A stretch of 64,000 nt of DNA from Tubiluchus corallicola (GCA_030141605.1 JAQGDQ010000773.1:1-64000); one strand, 5' to 3'; counted from the stretch's first letter, positions 13,601 to 23,900 are shown. A program made the numbers and translations. The notes: a model not told the origin generated them from the sequence alone.

Positions 13601-16600
13601 TGACACTGCAATGAATGTGTGCTTTTGTTACTATGAGAGAAAGACGTTTAACTTCAACTGGAAAATGTCAGTGTTTTTATTTTTTAGTTTTGATGGAAGC
13701 ACGTTAGTCGTAAAGGCTGTGAAAGATGTTGAAAAAGGCCAGGAGGTGTACAACTGCTATGGTAAACTTTGTAAATAAAATATTTGCTAATTTTTGGCAG
13801 AGTTAGTTCAACTGAAAACTTCAAAAAGATATAACGATTTTTGATTCGTTTAACGAAAAGAATGGCACATTTACAATTTAAACAGTTCAACTCTTTTCAA
13901 ATTATGGCTTAAGAAGGACATCACACTTACAACAATTAGTTTAACGGTTAATTAATTAAAGAAAGAGGCACTGAAAAATTGTGCACAAACCAGGATTCGA
14001 ACCCAGAACCTCCTGCTTACATGGCTGGCTGCTCTACCATTTCAGCTGCACATAGTACTGAATCTAGTTTACTTGGACGGTTGTGGTAGGGCCGGAATCT
14101 AGCTGATTATTAAGGCTATCAAGTGGACAAAGGTGTCTTAGGCACATTTGCAAGTACAATTATATTTAAGCCCTCCCTGAACAAGATTAACAGCTGCTTG
14201 GAGTATGGTAGACGAAGCATAGAACTACTTTTCTTGGCAGTCATCCATCTGGTTACTTACCAGATCCACTGCTTAATCTCATTACCAAGTTCACATTGTG
14301 TTTACTCAGGTATTTCCTCACCATTTGAAGAACTTTTACGAGTATGTATGTGGAATTGGGAAAAATGAGTGATAGGAAACTTTGTCTCCAAACAGTGACC
14401 TTCTGGTCTCCCACTCCTCAAACAATGACCTTCTGGTCTCCCACTCCTCAAACAATGACCTTCTGGTCTCCCACTCCTCAAACAATGACCTTCTGATCTC
14501 CCACTCCCCAAACAATGACCTTCTGGTCTCCCACTCCTCAAACAATGACCTTCTGGTCTTCCACTCCTCAAACAATGACCTTCTGGTCTCCCACTCCTCA
14601 AACAATGACCTTCTGGTCTCCCACTCCTCAAACAATGACCTTCTGGTCTCCCACTCCTCAAACAATGACCTTCTGGTCTTCCACTCCTCAAACAATGACC
14701 TTCTGCTCTCCCACTCCTCAAACAATGACCTTCTTGTCTCCCACTCCCCAAACAATGACCTTCTGGTTTCCCACTCCTCAAACAATGACCTTCTGGTCTC
14801 CCACTTCTCAAACAATGGCCTTCTGGTCTCCCACTCCCCAAACAATGACCTTCTGGTCTCCCACTCCTCAAACAATGACCTTCTGGTCTCCCGCTCCCCA
14901 AACAATGACCTTCTGGTCTCCCACTCCCCAAACAATGACCTTCTGGTCTCCCACTCCCACATGGTTTGCAATTCACAGAAATTTCTAAAGTGAAAATATG
15001 TAGTAGTACTTATCACTATTGAAACGTTTTAATTTCGGAAAGCAAGCTGAAAATTACTTAGTAACATTACCGTGTTTTATCACTTGCTTTGTTCTATATT
15101 GCATTTATTTTACTTGCATTTTTTTTCATCAGGACCTCATTTTCGCCGAATGCCTTTACAGGAGAGACGAGACTCCTTACAACAGCAATACAAGTTCTTT
15201 TGTCAATGCACAGCTTGCATACAAGGAGATGAAGACATGAAATTATATGAAGTAAAATGAAAAATATAATTTATAGTGTATTGGATTTTTAAAATACCAA
15301 GTATTTTTATTTGCACTGAAACACAGGAAATGTATCTTGCCATTTATTCAGTTAAAATTGGCCAGTTTGTTGAACTTGGTGAAGATTTATAGGTTTTAAT
15401 CTTGTGTTTTGGATAAGAGCAGTAGCATTGTCATTGGCGTAATTACACACCCCTGCAGTTGCAGTTGTCCTTGGTTGTAAAGAACTGCCAAGGACACAAA
15501 AATATTGCATAATTACATTTACTTGGTACTTTTGCTTACTTGAAATGAATAACAGGAAAAATTTAAAGACAATTTGAGACAGTTTTATAACTGATTTGTG
15601 CTGATTTGAAAAATGAGTAGGTTGCATAAATTTTACCAATGAATGCTGGGGGCTCACTGTATTATTTTACAGGAAACTTCCCAAGTGTGAAGCTATACTA
15701 CTAGGTGTGGTTTGCTTTGATAGCAGGAAACTCCATAGTTTGAAAATCTCAAAGTTGGATTTATTGTTTGTTTTTATCAGTTTTGTGTCAAGAAAGCAAT
15801 GATATGTGAGTTAAGTGCGATTCTTAGAGTAGTTTTAATCATAATTGTTTTTTATGGGAACCGCTAAAGTTTTCTGACTGATGTAATTCTAGTATAAATA
15901 CAAATTTAATCAAATTATTCATCATACAGTTGTCATAAGTAGTAGACAGGACCATAGATAATGCCGTTTTAGCTTTAATATTTGTTAAACTTATGATACG
16001 GATTAGTTCATTTTCTGTTAACAGGCTCAGCTGTGTAGTGCCTGCAGCGGCCCAGTTGTAAATTTGGTGTGTCGAGATTGCAAAAGCGAAATTGATGCTG
16101 AAAAGAACTTTCAGGTACGTTTATGATGTGTGACACGTTTTATTCAATAAATATTGATAATAAATAATACGAAAACTGATTAGATGCATAGTAAAGAAAC
16201 AAGATGTACCTATTTTCATAGAGAGCAAACTGTTTCATGTAAGAAACTGTACATAATGATGATTCAATATCTATCAATTTAGGCAGTGAATTTTGTAATT
16301 TGTTGAAGTCGTTCTACACTGATATAGGCAATTGTAGTTGTAGTTTGATTAAAACTACGTTTTCAATGCAACTATCTTTTAAGTGTAGTAATTTATCATT
16401 TTTATGTAGCTGGCTATATTTTTTCTATACCTTATCCATCGCGGTATTTTAGGAAATAAGTACTTTGAGCTCTATGAAGAATTTTTATAGTAGACCTGCA
16501 TATACATGTATATAACCAGACAGCATGCGTGATGAATAATACTTTCCAATTGGAAGGTTGTGGGTTCAATACTGTGGCTGTGGTATGTCATTTGACTGGT

Positions 16601-19600
16601 GCTGCTGTCATTGCTGTCTTTGGAAGGTTGTGGGTTCAATACTGTGGCTGTGGTACGTCATTTCACTGGTGCAGCTGTCATTGCTGTCTTTGGAAGGTTG
16701 TGGGTTCAATACTGTGGCTGTGGTACGTCATTTGACTGGTGCAGCTGTCATTGCTGTCTTTGTGGTTCTTTTGTAACAAAAATCTCTTTATGAAGAATTA
16801 TAATAAAATTTTGAATTTATCTATTATGAATTTCTGTTATAAAGTTGTAGTTTGATCTTTACTGTCGGTTTTAAACTTCTTCATACTCTGAAAGTTCGAA
16901 TTATTTGTCAGATTTAATGACGACTATAAATAAAAATATTTTTTATCATTATAATAATATTTTTCATGTGGCTTAAATTACTTAGCACATTTTTTAATTA
17001 GCAGGTGATCAAGCACGCTCATGAATTACGCCACGAAGGTGTAACCAAGCTTCAGAGTGGTGATAACAGAGATGCTTTAGAGATGTTTTTGAAAAGTGCT
17101 GCATTGTTGGAGAAAGTACTCTATAAACAAAACAAAGAGTTAGCTATTGCATGGGATGCTATTGCCAAGTGCTATGCACAATTAGGTATTTGCTATTCTG
17201 TGACTAAAATTATTAAACTTAGATGAGATGTCTTTAATCAAACTTTAAGGTTTCAGATTATAAACCAAGATTAAGAACAGAATATAGCTAAAGTAACTTC
17301 TGAAAAGAGGAGAAAACTTTGGGAAAGGTATTAGTGTGAACAAGCCTTAAATCACTTCAAGGGCAAGAAAAGGGGTACCTGAAGTAGATTTCAGAAAAAT
17401 TGCCTTTAAAAATTATATTACTTTATAGTAGTTTTATGCGTATATCTTACTCGAGTTGAAAGGATTTTCGGTTTTTCATTTTAAATTTCCCCGCTACTGC
17501 TTCGACCACGCAAGTACGTGATGTCACTACGCACACTGTAGATCAGAAAAAGAAAAGACAATGTTAAACTATGCCCCAAAAGACTTTCCATGCAAAGTTA
17601 TATTACTTAGCTTATCACTTACTTGCTTGAAAGAGTTATGTAACTGGAAAAGAAAATTATTAATTATTTAAAATGTTTTCACCAATTGGTAAAATGTCGC
17701 TGACTCACCTTCCAGGGTGCACCACTCACTAACCAAAAGCGTATTTTTAATCTTGTTGACAAGATACAGTAATTTAAAATTTGTACTTAGTGACGTGCAC
17801 ACTACGAAAGCTCTGATTATTTTATCAAACTTTACTCATTGTTATCTAAACTTGTTTCAAATGACTTATTGCCAAAATGGCTGCATGTAACGGTCATTGC
17901 GAGAGTTTAAATTTACATATTTTATACAGTGTTACTGCCCATGCAAGCCCTGTATGCAAAAGGGCAGTATGTAAGTGTTTCAAAACGAATTTTTAAGCTT
18001 CATGTAAGTGGTTGTGGTTTAAAGCAACACGTGAAAATCTATTGTAAATGTGACTAAAGTCTTTCTTATTTTTTTAGATGCCAGTCGTATCAAAACAACG
18101 ATTGTTGTCTTTTCAGTATCAGGGTTTTTTTATTGTTTCTACAACGTTTGAAATTTTCATTTTTTTTAACAGACGATTTTGAAAAGTCGGCAGATTATCT
18201 TTCAATGGCAGTGGACATTGTTGGTCAAGTCTACGGAAGCAGTTCCATTGAAGTGGGAAATGACTTACTGAAGTATAGCGACGTACTTTACTGTTTGCTT
18301 AAACAAATCATGCCTAAGTGGGACCATGTCAAAGATAGAAAATTCATGTAGGTCTGATAATTGCTGTAAAGTGTAAACTGCATGTGCTTTTTATACATTC
18401 TGGCACATTGAAACCCAACATTCAATGGCAGCTCTACTCCACGTGATGTTTGTGGTGAGAACTTTCTTTGTTCATTATCAGTAGTGTTCGTCTAAGATAA
18501 GATTGAACTGACAAAAGTTTCCTAGCCACGTTTTCCTAGTACGTTTGGCGGTACATACTTCTTCTAACCAGGTAAATGGCCAGAATCAGTATGGTGACTT
18601 GTGCGTGTTTGCCGTTGCCGCTGCCTTTGGCAAAAAATTGTAAGATATTTAAAGTTTGTTGTTGGCATTGTGAATCTCACCAAACTATTGTAAAATTGTC
18701 TGAACATGCACCAAACCTATGCAAATGTCTCAACAGTTATTCATACTATTCATCAACGATTTCAACATTTGCGAAAACTTGGAAAACGTTTTGAGATGCT
18801 TTTGAGAAGATTTCGATCGTTTTTCAACATTTTGGCAACATTAGGGAAAACCACTGTTTTCCCACTTGTCCTACGTTTCTTTCCACAAAAATACTCGCAC
18901 GAAATTAGTGCACCATTCGCTAGTTACAGAACGAATGGTTGTGTCATTGAACATGCTAAAAAGTCGCTAAACATGCACAAATACTCATGCTGATTTCGTG
19001 TGACAATCTCACGATTTTCGCTCGAGAAACGAGCCCGAAAATCTGCAAAAACAACTGGTGAATGTTTTGTGACCTGGGTGACAAAACAAAGCAGCGATAA
19101 TTTTTTGGCAGCTGTTGGACTTTTAAAATTTTTGATAGTCACAAAAAAGTCATGGCCCTTAGAAATCATGGCTTTGCCTTTGGTTGCCTAGCACACAATG
19201 AGACCATTTGTCTATTCACCTCCTCTCTAACCTATATCGTGCTTAAAAAAACTAAATTGCCTTTCCCTTTAAGTGTTTCTTATACTGTACTTTTGAAAGA
19301 CTATAATTATTTACCTAGCTGTATGTGACTATCGAATGGATATGGGCATTTAACTAAACAGACCTGTTTGTATGGATAAGACTAGTAAGAAAAACTATAT
19401 AATTGCACATTGTTTTTGTTGAAGTTCTCTTATTTCCGCACTCTTACTCATGTTCTCTTTACTGAAAAGTTCCGCACAACAGACTCGGTAAACGCGGAGC
19501 CTGCAACAAAATTTTTAATCTAGCAGTTTTCTGGAACTTTCATTAACTCAGTTTTTCTTGTACTTTAGTGATACACTAAAGAAGACTAAAGAAGTGATCC

Positions 19601-19722
19601 GTCGAGCACTGAAGATATTTCATCTGCATTTCACTGAATCACACGAATCTATAAAAGATCTGGAGGAAAAAGAACAAGCATTGAAATGTATCTCAGGAAT
19701 GTATGAAGAACTTATTTGGTAG
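193..19722 (+). CDS. SMYD4: SMYD4-type SET/MYND protein-lysine methyltransferase (5' partial)
   Basis: Seventeen exons join in phase with GT-AG introns: 193-337, 535-624, 1448-1607, 2532-2592, 2869-3001, 3565-3689, 5260-5365, 5806-5866, 6800-6960, 10691-10775, 13112-13304, 13688-13761, 15133-15251, 16025-16114, 17005-17185, 18173-18347, 19569-19722. They give 2113 nt (703 codons plus TAG). Order: N-terminal TPR helices, split SET domain, MYND zinc finger, SET core with a NHAC motif, post-SET cysteines, C-terminal TPR helices. This is the order in human SMYD4 (about 800 aa), and about 75 N-terminal residues lie upstream. The family uses S-adenosylmethionine to methylate protein lysines; the substrate cannot be read here. 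Exons are short and introns are packed with repeats. Boundaries were chosen by reading frame plus splice consensus, without transcript support. Confidence 0.93.
1145..1400 (-). mobile_element. Decayed 3' end of a non-LTR retrotransposon
   Basis: Read on the minus strand, fragments ARLRWYGH, RRRGRPKRRWIE and RNARRKLIHNGDPA appear with frame breaks and stops between them. This is the well-known tail of reverse transcriptases of several non-LTR retrotransposon clades (LRWxGH ... RRRGRPKxRW ... LIxxGDP). It sits in the SMYD4 intron before exon 1448-1607, antisense to the gene. It is a short dead remnant, with no RT core visible. Confidence 0.72.
1746..2199. mobile_element. TA-flanked inverted-repeat element (MITE), 454 bp
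   Basis: The left end CCGTAAACTGCGCATAACTC is mirrored by the right end GAGTTGCACGGAGTTTTCTG, with TA on both sides (1744-1745, 2200-2201). The interior repeats GAGTTAGGCGAAA-like motifs and has no coding capacity. Ends and TA target fit a non-autonomous Tc1/mariner-pogo element. Confidence 0.7.
2532..3001 (+). CDS. SMYD4: SMYD4 exons 4-5: linker and start of SET domain
   Basis: Exons 2532-2592 and 2869-3001. The first continues a helical linker (LTNVLEKLKSEVRT). The second runs into the SET N-terminal strands, ending AQGRYIV, which aligns with the KGRCLVA strand of human SMYD4. The exon joint is GG plus C, restoring a glycine codon. Confidence 0.88.
3091..3444. repeat. Polypurine GA-rich tract, ~132-bp period
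   Basis: A 350-base stretch is almost wholly A and G on the + strand. Two near copies of a block containing AATGATGGATGGAGGGAAG lie 132 bases apart (3211, 3343), followed by a partial third. It lies in the SMYD4 intron after exon 2869-3001. The strand asymmetry makes long ORFs on both strands that are not genes. Confidence 0.85.
3565..5365 (+). CDS. SMYD4: SMYD4 exons 6-7: SET strand and MYND zinc finger
   Basis: Exons 3565-3689 and 5260-5365. Exon 6 finishes the SET N-lobe (RRISAGDVLFVEKPYASVL) and begins the MYND finger (CHNC). Exon 7 gives CRHC, then YCSKSC, then YHKYEC, so all eight MYND zinc ligands (seven Cys, one His) are present. The intron falls inside the finger and contains the TA-flanked inverted-repeat element at 4224-5107. 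Confidence 0.93.
4224..5107. mobile_element. TA-flanked inverted-repeat element, 884 bp (GACTCAC family)
   Basis: The left end GGCGCCACTTAATAGACTCAC pairs with the right end GTGAGTCTAAGAAATGGCACC; TA flanks both sides. Subterminal GGGTCAATT/GAGTCAATT motifs recur inside. No transposase is present. Related partial copies lie at 20544-20915 (inverted) and about 63395-63600. Confidence 0.8.
5806..6960 (+). CDS. SMYD4: SMYD4 exons 8-9: helical SET insert
   Basis: Exons 5806-5866 and 6800-6960. Exon 8 reads IAHLAYRIVLRTGLSCLL, the helix after the MYND finger (CHIALRLTLLVG in human). Exon 9 contains NNAYYTVYHLVTHAEDMN, matching NYNAVFNLLPHTEN. Between them lie a TTAA-flanked element and its 32-bp array. 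Confidence 0.88.
5966..6768. mobile_element. TTAA-flanked MITE carrying an expanded 32-bp end
   Basis: The copy starts after TTAA (5962-5965) with ACGAAGAAAGGATGATTTTT and runs through blocks shared with four other copies in the window (for example GGTACAGCACCTG, then CGCGTTTCCGAAATGCAGGC). Its distal end, CTACAGTTTAAGATTGGGTC, occurs once in other copies but is here amplified into the 6512-6768 array. Non-coding. Confidence 0.75.
6512..6768. repeat. 32-bp tandem array, 8 copies
   Basis: The unit begins CCTACAGTTTAAGATTGGGT and ends CCAGTTTGGCTT. It derives from the terminal segment of the TTAA-flanked element in which it sits. It lies about 30 bases upstream of the acceptor of SMYD4 exon 6800-6960. 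Confidence 0.95.
7027..8355. repeat. 35-bp tandem array, ~38 copies
   Basis: The unit starts ATTGTCACAGTACTGGTTTC and ends AATTGAGGCCTTTCT. Copies are nearly identical, with one 34-bp unit near 7720. Each copy contains a pyrimidine run followed by CACAG, which resembles a 3' splice site. Intronic in SMYD4 (intron 6961-10690). Confidence 0.97.
8384..8540 (+). mobile_element. Fragment of a TA-type inverted-repeat element
   Basis: CACTAAATCCTCGCTTAACG at the left matches the end of the element at 30951-31658. No matching right end is visible nearby, so this looks like a solo end or truncated copy directly after the 35-bp array. Confidence 0.45.
9101..10517. repeat. 37-bp tandem array, ~38 copies, with 4-unit higher-order repeat
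   Basis: The unit contains CACAGCAAAGCAACTGCACA followed by GCACTGTAAAGATTCAT. A marker variant (GCATAGAAATTGCACAGC) recurs at 9878, 10026 and 10174, 148 bases apart, exactly four units, so a block of four units was itself duplicated. Intronic in SMYD4. Confidence 0.96.
10691..13761 (+). CDS. SMYD4: SMYD4 exons 10-12: SET core with NHAC motif
   Basis: Exons 10691-10775, 13112-13304, 13688-13761. Exon 11 holds CNAHAITALQ and the cofactor-site motif SLMNHACDPTIIN. Exon 12 carries DVEKGQEVYNCYG, the SET GQE...CYG end. Exon 10 stops at the first of about 40 tandem donor sites; splicing at 10775/10776 gives ATA-G plus GT-TCC (Ile-Gly-Ser), in frame. Later donors in the array would also stay in frame, so the real 3' boundary of exon 10 is ambiguous. 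Confidence 0.88.
10753..11835 (+). repeat. 27-bp tandem array of exon end plus 5' splice site, ~40 copies
   Basis: The unit is the last 23 bases of SMYD4 exon 10 (GTTAGAAGATAAATTGTACATAG without break) plus GTAA. Almost every copy therefore holds ATAG|GTAAGT or ATAG|GTGAGT, close to the U1 consensus. The 27-bp length equals 9 codons and the frame of exon 10 stays open to 12013. A block with the marker GTAAATAAATTGTGCATAGG is repeated 216 bases (8 units) apart (10865, 11081). One unit in each block has a broken donor (CATAGATAGG). Confidence 0.97.
11915..12414. mobile_element. hAT-like non-autonomous element, copy 1
   Basis: It begins CAGTGGCAGCTCATG and ends with ACGAGCCGCCACGG, an inverted match. 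It shares long blocks with 37761-38333 (for example GAGGGTAGTACTGTTTGCTT). No ORF of transposase type. A clear target duplication was not found, so superfamily assignment rests on the CAGTGGCGG end. Confidence 0.65.
12542..13030. mobile_element. hAT-type MITE with 8-bp target duplication
   Basis: The ends CAGGGTGCATAAGATTAT and ATAATCTTATGCAGCCTG are inverted repeats. The 8-bp direct repeat GCTATATT flanks both sides (12534-12541, 13031-13038). The interior is AT-rich with repeated TTTTATGGAT blocks and no transposase. The 8-bp duplication and CAG ends are typical of hAT elements. Confidence 0.85.
13982..14052 (-). repeat. tRNA-derived sequence (SINE head or tRNA pseudogene)
   Basis: On the minus strand the run TGGTAGAGCAG (A-box-like) is followed about 35 bases later by GGTTCGAATCC, a perfect B box, with a T-arm that can pair. 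The two halves of an acceptor stem do not pair, so this is not a working tRNA. Confidence 0.6.
14388..14958. repeat. 30-bp tandem array, 19 copies
   Basis: The unit contains ACCTTCTGGTCTCCCACTCC then TCAAACAATG. Because 30 is a multiple of 3, ORFs of 150-225 codons stay open in several frames on both strands. It lies in the SMYD4 intron between exons 13688-13761 and 15133-15251 and is not coding. Confidence 0.96.
15133..16114 (+). CDS. SMYD4: SMYD4 exons 13-14: post-SET cysteines
   Basis: Exons 15133-15251 and 16025-16114. Exon 13 reads LQQQYKFFCQCTACIQG, the post-SET Cys-x-Cys-x2-Cys zinc site (FFDCACPAC in human). Exon 14 adds a second Cys-rich stretch (CSACSGPVV and VCRDC), matching CCNSCGAPM in human SMYD4. 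Confidence 0.9.
16552..16761 (+). repeat. 70-bp tandem repeat, 3 copies, with B-box-like motif
   Basis: The unit begins GGAAGGTTGTGGGTTCAATA and recurs at 16552, 16622 and 16692. GGTTGTGGGTTCAATAC resembles the T-arm and B box of tRNA-derived SINEs, so this may be a triplicated SINE fragment. Intronic in SMYD4. Confidence 0.75.
17005..19722 (+). CDS. SMYD4: SMYD4 exons 15-17: C-terminal TPR domain and stop
   Basis: Exons 17005-17185, 18173-18347, 19569-19722. Helical repeats include GDNRDALEMFLKSAALLEK, FEKSADYLSMAVDIV and SSSIEVGNDLLKYSDVL, the last matching SSVEMGHELFKLAQI in human SMYD4. The exon 16 donor is AT|GTAGGT at 18347/18348; reading on instead gives an immediate stop. The final codon TGG precedes TAG at 19720-19722. 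Confidence 0.9.
17400..18050 (-). repeat. Dispersed repeat family 3, copy 1
   Basis: In reverse orientation this region shares ordered blocks with 38605-39085 and 54990-55490 (for example GTATAAAACTTGTAAATTTA-like, then GCCATTTTG, then AGATAACA/AATGAGTAAA). Non-coding, mobile-element-like, superfamily unknown. It fills most of the intron between SMYD4 exons 15 and 16. Confidence 0.55.
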
Positions 19723-19770
19723 CTGCTTATTTTGTGAAAACTGTGAAATGTTAAGGCAACTCGTGTCAGA

Positions 19771-19776
19771 AATAAA
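19771..19776 (+). terminator. Polyadenylation signal of SMYD4
   Basis: AATAAA lies about 50 bases after the SMYD4 stop, on the same strand. Position and sequence fit a canonical poly(A) signal. Confidence 0.7.
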
Positions 19777-20039
19777 AATATTGCAAAACTGATTGTATGT
19801 TTGTATGTCACTGTCTTAATTCATTCAAGACATCCTGCTAATGTTATGCTTAATAAACACGTGAGAGTTATAATACTTACAGCAAACATCTTGTGATAAT
19901 TGACAAAAAAGTCACACAATCGAGACATTGAAAAACCAGGATCTTCCAGTTCCAGTCAACTGTTGTGTAGTCTTCCATGGTGAAAGGACCAAAAAAAGTA
20001 AAAAAGCCAAAAAACATGAAATGTTCATTTTTTGCAATA

Positions 20040-20513
20040 CAGTGGACTCTCGTTATAAGAATCACCTCGGGAGAAGGCAAAGTGATTCTTATAACGAACG
20101 ATTCTTATAACGAGCATGACCCAGAATTGCTTTAAAATTATTTATTTCCCGAAATTACGCTAGAAATGACATGAAACAGCATAATGTTTTTCTGGCCTAA
20201 AAAGGACCTAAAAATTACTAGACTAATGTTTTTATTTCATTGTTGGGTAAATATTTCATGATGCCAGAATTGCCTTAAAATTTTTTTAATGCACGTAATT
20301 TTTTTCCGCCACGCCCACTGCGCAGAACCATGTAAGCAGGGCGTGAGAGACAATGGAGTTGGCGCCAAAATTGATTCTACTATCGAAAGAAGGGTGATTC
20401 TTATACGAGCGGATTTGCACTAGGAAAATGCTGATTCAATTCGGGAAACGCGATTTTGATTCTTATATCGAGCTGATTCTTATACGTGTGATTCTTGTAA
20501 CGAGAGTCCACTG
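20040..20513. mobile_element. Pogo/Tigger-like MITE, 474 bp
   Basis: The left end CAGTGGACTCTCGTTATAAG and right end CTTGTAACGAGAGTCCACTG are near-perfect inverted repeats, and TA flanks both sides. Extra GATTCTTATA motifs repeat near each end. The CAGTxxACTCTCGTTA-type end is typical of pogo/Tigger elements. No transposase. Confidence 0.85.
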
Positions 20514-20543
20514 TATAATTTTATATGCAATAAAAGCCATTCA

Positions 20544-20915
20544 TTAGACTCACAGTTAAAAGAATCAGTCACTTAACTGACTCAAAAATGTCTGGTACGT
20601 GTCGCTCCTATTCCTATTCGATAATTGACCCTAATAACCCCACTTAATTGAGTCAATATTTTTCCTTCGTGTTCTTAAAATAAGACACTTGGGTGTGATC
20701 AAAGAACTTTTACTGCTTTTATATCATCTTTACGTCGATTTTGTGCACTATGATGTACATAGAAACAGTCATATTAGGTAGTGCTTTGTTTGTGAGGCGG
20801 TACAGTACCATCAGATGTGCTTATATGTTAGCCTAGTGGTTTTGTTTTGAATCTCTCATCCACTTGTCCGCTGCAGTTAACCTCATTGTTTCTGTAAGCT
20901 AAACATTTAAGAACG
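20544..20915 (-). mobile_element. Partial inverted copy of the 4224-5107 element
   Basis: Starts TAGACTCACAGTTAAAAGAA and follows, in reverse complement, the right half of the 884-bp element (blocks TGAGTCAATATTTTT, ATATCATCTTTACGTCGATTTT, CACTTGTCCGCTGCAGTTAAC). The other end is missing. Confidence 0.75.
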
Positions 20916-23358
20916 CGTCTGCGAGAAGACCATGCAAAATCCAAAAATTCCGGCACAAGGTTAGGTAAACCGATTTAGACCAAAGTTCGGGTATGAGGTC
21001 CACTAGTCACTAGTATTCACTATGTGAATCCGCTTAGCCCAACTCCTCATAGTAGCAGAGGTACGGCATAGGCCGATTTTCATGAAAAAATACCTATTTT
21101 TCTCTATTTTTTACTTATATTTGAAGGATTAGCCATGCAGCAACCACTGAGTTTGAATAGATCTGGCTCTGCACAGTATTGGGTCTTGTTATCTTCTCCA
21201 AAATGACTTTTCTAGTTTTGTCCCAAACCCCCCTCTTTCAGCTCTACTGGGGGTCTTTACGCTCGCATTATGCACAAGATGCAAATACTCAGTCATTTCA
21301 AAGTCTTATATCTCACCCGCTGCGGGGGCGGGGATAAAAATATCGATATGTATGTGAATAGAGCATACCATCCCACTATGCTGTAGTGACAATTTTGATG
21401 GAGCAAATTTCCACCCTATTGTAAATGACCCCTGAAAGAGGCATATATCAGGGTGAAAATATAGGTAACAACGTTCATCAAAAAGCTTCGTGTAGGTAAA
21501 CATGAGTTGTCAAATCTTGTCAAAATACTTCAAAGCGTCATAAATATTCGTCTTTGGCAACTAGGGGCCTGGCCAGCACATTGGTTAAACTACCAACAGG
21601 ATTGGAGTCCAGCATTCAAGATGGCGGCCACTGCTGAACTAAAATGTTCGTTTTCTGGGCTGTTTTCCAGCGTTAAATGCGGTATTCTGACTAGTTATCC
21701 GCACGAAACGAATATTGTGAATCTATTAGCCCTAAATCTGAGCGAATGCCCAAAAAATATGGGACAGACTTCCCCTAAAATATCATTTGTCCGGTGATTT
21801 TTTGACTGTAAGACATCGAAAATTTTTGTGCCATTGGTGCAATCATTCAATCACACTATTAATATTTTTTGTCAGAAGTATCGATTTTGTGCCACAAATA
21901 AATTTTGGGCGAAGAAAAATTTTCTGAGCTAAATATCACCGCCATCCCCTAGAAGCGGCCCATACGCTTATATTGTCTCATGTTTAGACTGTAAGATTTT
22001 CGCCAAGACTGTAGATCACTTTCCCTATGACTACTCTTCAGTGATAGGATTATGATGCAACAATAGGAACAGTATTTTGGACTTGGAGAAATTAATTCTG
22101 ACTGAGTTTTGGAGTTTTTCATTTTTGTACTGATATTCATAATCTTCTATGTATAGCCATGAAGCTTATTCATATAAAAAGTATAAAAAATCATCGGATG
22201 TATAAAAATAAACGGATTTCTATTTTATATGTATATACCAAGTGTTGTCAGATTCTTTCGCTAGCAATGACAATCGGTACTTCTTTTCTATTAGAGGGCT
22301 TATTGTTTAGTCTTTCCTGGTATCCATTAGCGATTCAGTGTGTAGAGAATGCCCTGAATCAGGGTCGGACTCGGTACTAAGGGCATGCATGATGTCCTGT
22401 CCTGAAATCCATCAGAAGAGGCAATTATTCATATTTGTAGTCATATGAAAATTCCGACATAACTAAACCAATCTAAGATGAAATTCGCAAATTTCTAGCA
22501 ATTTCCATGGCAAAGGAATCTATTGCTACTAGGAAATTAGAGCACTAGTCATAGAAAATGCAGGTTAAACGTGGCTAAATGTCTACCGTCATATATGACC
22601 TGAGCCAAGTATGTCTACTTTTTACACATGGACGGAATTACTATGGAAAGTAAAAAAGTGTGTTGATATGGCAATTTTTTCTAACAGTGCCCTCTTTATA
22701 TAATGTCATTCATGATATTATCTCAGCTCGTGCGTTTTCATGAAATTTAGAATACAGATTTGTCACTTATAATCCAGCATATAGATAGAAAAAATATTGA
22801 AAAACTACAAAACAGGCGAATTTTGCTGATTTTTGTGAAATTTTAAAGTGCCAGTACTAAATACTGAAACAGGCTCCAGCGAATTTTCTTTTTTATATTA
22901 TTAGTGAGGATCATGGTTAACACATACATGGAAACCAGAAGTTCTGTAGCCACGCAGTAGGCGAGTTATGAACCTTACAACTTAACCTCTCCCTGGACTC
23001 CTAACAAAGAGCCGAATTTGAAAAATCCCGTTCTCTGATACCTATTAATAGTATGTCAGAAAAAATTAGGATATCAGAAGACAATGTCTGGGCCTATGTA
23101 CCAGCCAACTTACATCGACCCATCTATAATAGTTTATACAGGAGAAAAAGTTAAAATAACCCCCCAAAATAGCGATTTTTTGCCTCTTTTGAGGTTAATT
23201 TCTTGATGCGGTCATTTCTCTGCCAATAGTAGCTCGATCGATTTGATATCTTGGTTACATGGTTTTGGGGGTTCGCCCTTCATGTTAGAAAAAAATGATA
23301 TAAATTCGTCACCCCTCATGTGCCACCCTCTGCATGGTGCTCTCGCGGACTCGTTCTT

Positions 23359-23710
23359 TAGTAAGTAAATAAATAAATAAGTAAGTAAATAAGTAAGCAA
23401 GTAAATAAGTGAGTGAGTAAATAAGAAGGTAAGTAAGTAAATATGTAAGTAATTAAGTAAACAAGCAACTAAATAAGTAAGTAAGTAATTAAATAATTAA
23501 GTAAGCAAGTAACTAAATAAGTAAGTTATTTTGTTTCAAACACAAGGTTAAGAAAACATATGTACATCGAAACATTTAAATTTACAGAAATTATAAGATT
23601 AATAAAATAAATGTTCACAAGTTAGCGTCTTGTACAAAATACAGCAAATCACAAGCGATAAATTTACCTAATCTGACCTTATGAACTCAGCCTATATTGT
23701 CTGCAAATAG
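23359..23710 (+). repeat. Direct repeat upstream of the GPCR, copy 1
   Basis: A (TAAG/TAAA)n microsatellite followed by TTATTTTGTTTCAAACACAA and about 180 more bases, ending TATATTGTCTGCAAATA. The same arrangement recurs in the same orientation at 26114-26378. Confidence 0.85.
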
Positions 23711-23739
23711 AGTCACCCATCCTTGGTAACTGGGATAAA

Positions 23740-23900
23740 AATTCGTACAAGCCTGCTTTTACAAAGGTGTAGAAATATTTATCCATCCTTTTAGTGCAGA
23801 TAACATTTGTACACGTCTGCTTTTACAAAGGTGTAGAAATATTTATCCATCCTTTTAGTGCAGATAGCATTTGTACAAGTCTGCTTTTATAAAGGCATAA
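23740..23900 (+). repeat. 64-bp tandem repeat, ~2.5 copies
   Basis: The block GCTTTTACAAAGGTGTAGAA then ATATTTATCCATCCTTTTAG is repeated twice in full, with a third partial copy (GCTTTTATAAAGGC). Confidence 0.85.

Noticed and set aside
13982-14052. Functional tRNA gene
   Set aside because: B box is perfect, but the acceptor stem halves do not pair and the D-arm is weak; called a tRNA-derived repeat instead.
14302-15016. Four ORFs of 157-226 codons with perfect 10-residue repeats
   Set aside because: Open in several frames on both strands because of a 30-bp array inside an intron; no start context, homology or splice link.
22320-22390. tRNA-like stretch with TAGAGAATGC and GGGTCGGACTC
   Set aside because: Spacing of the box-like motifs is too short and no arm structure forms.
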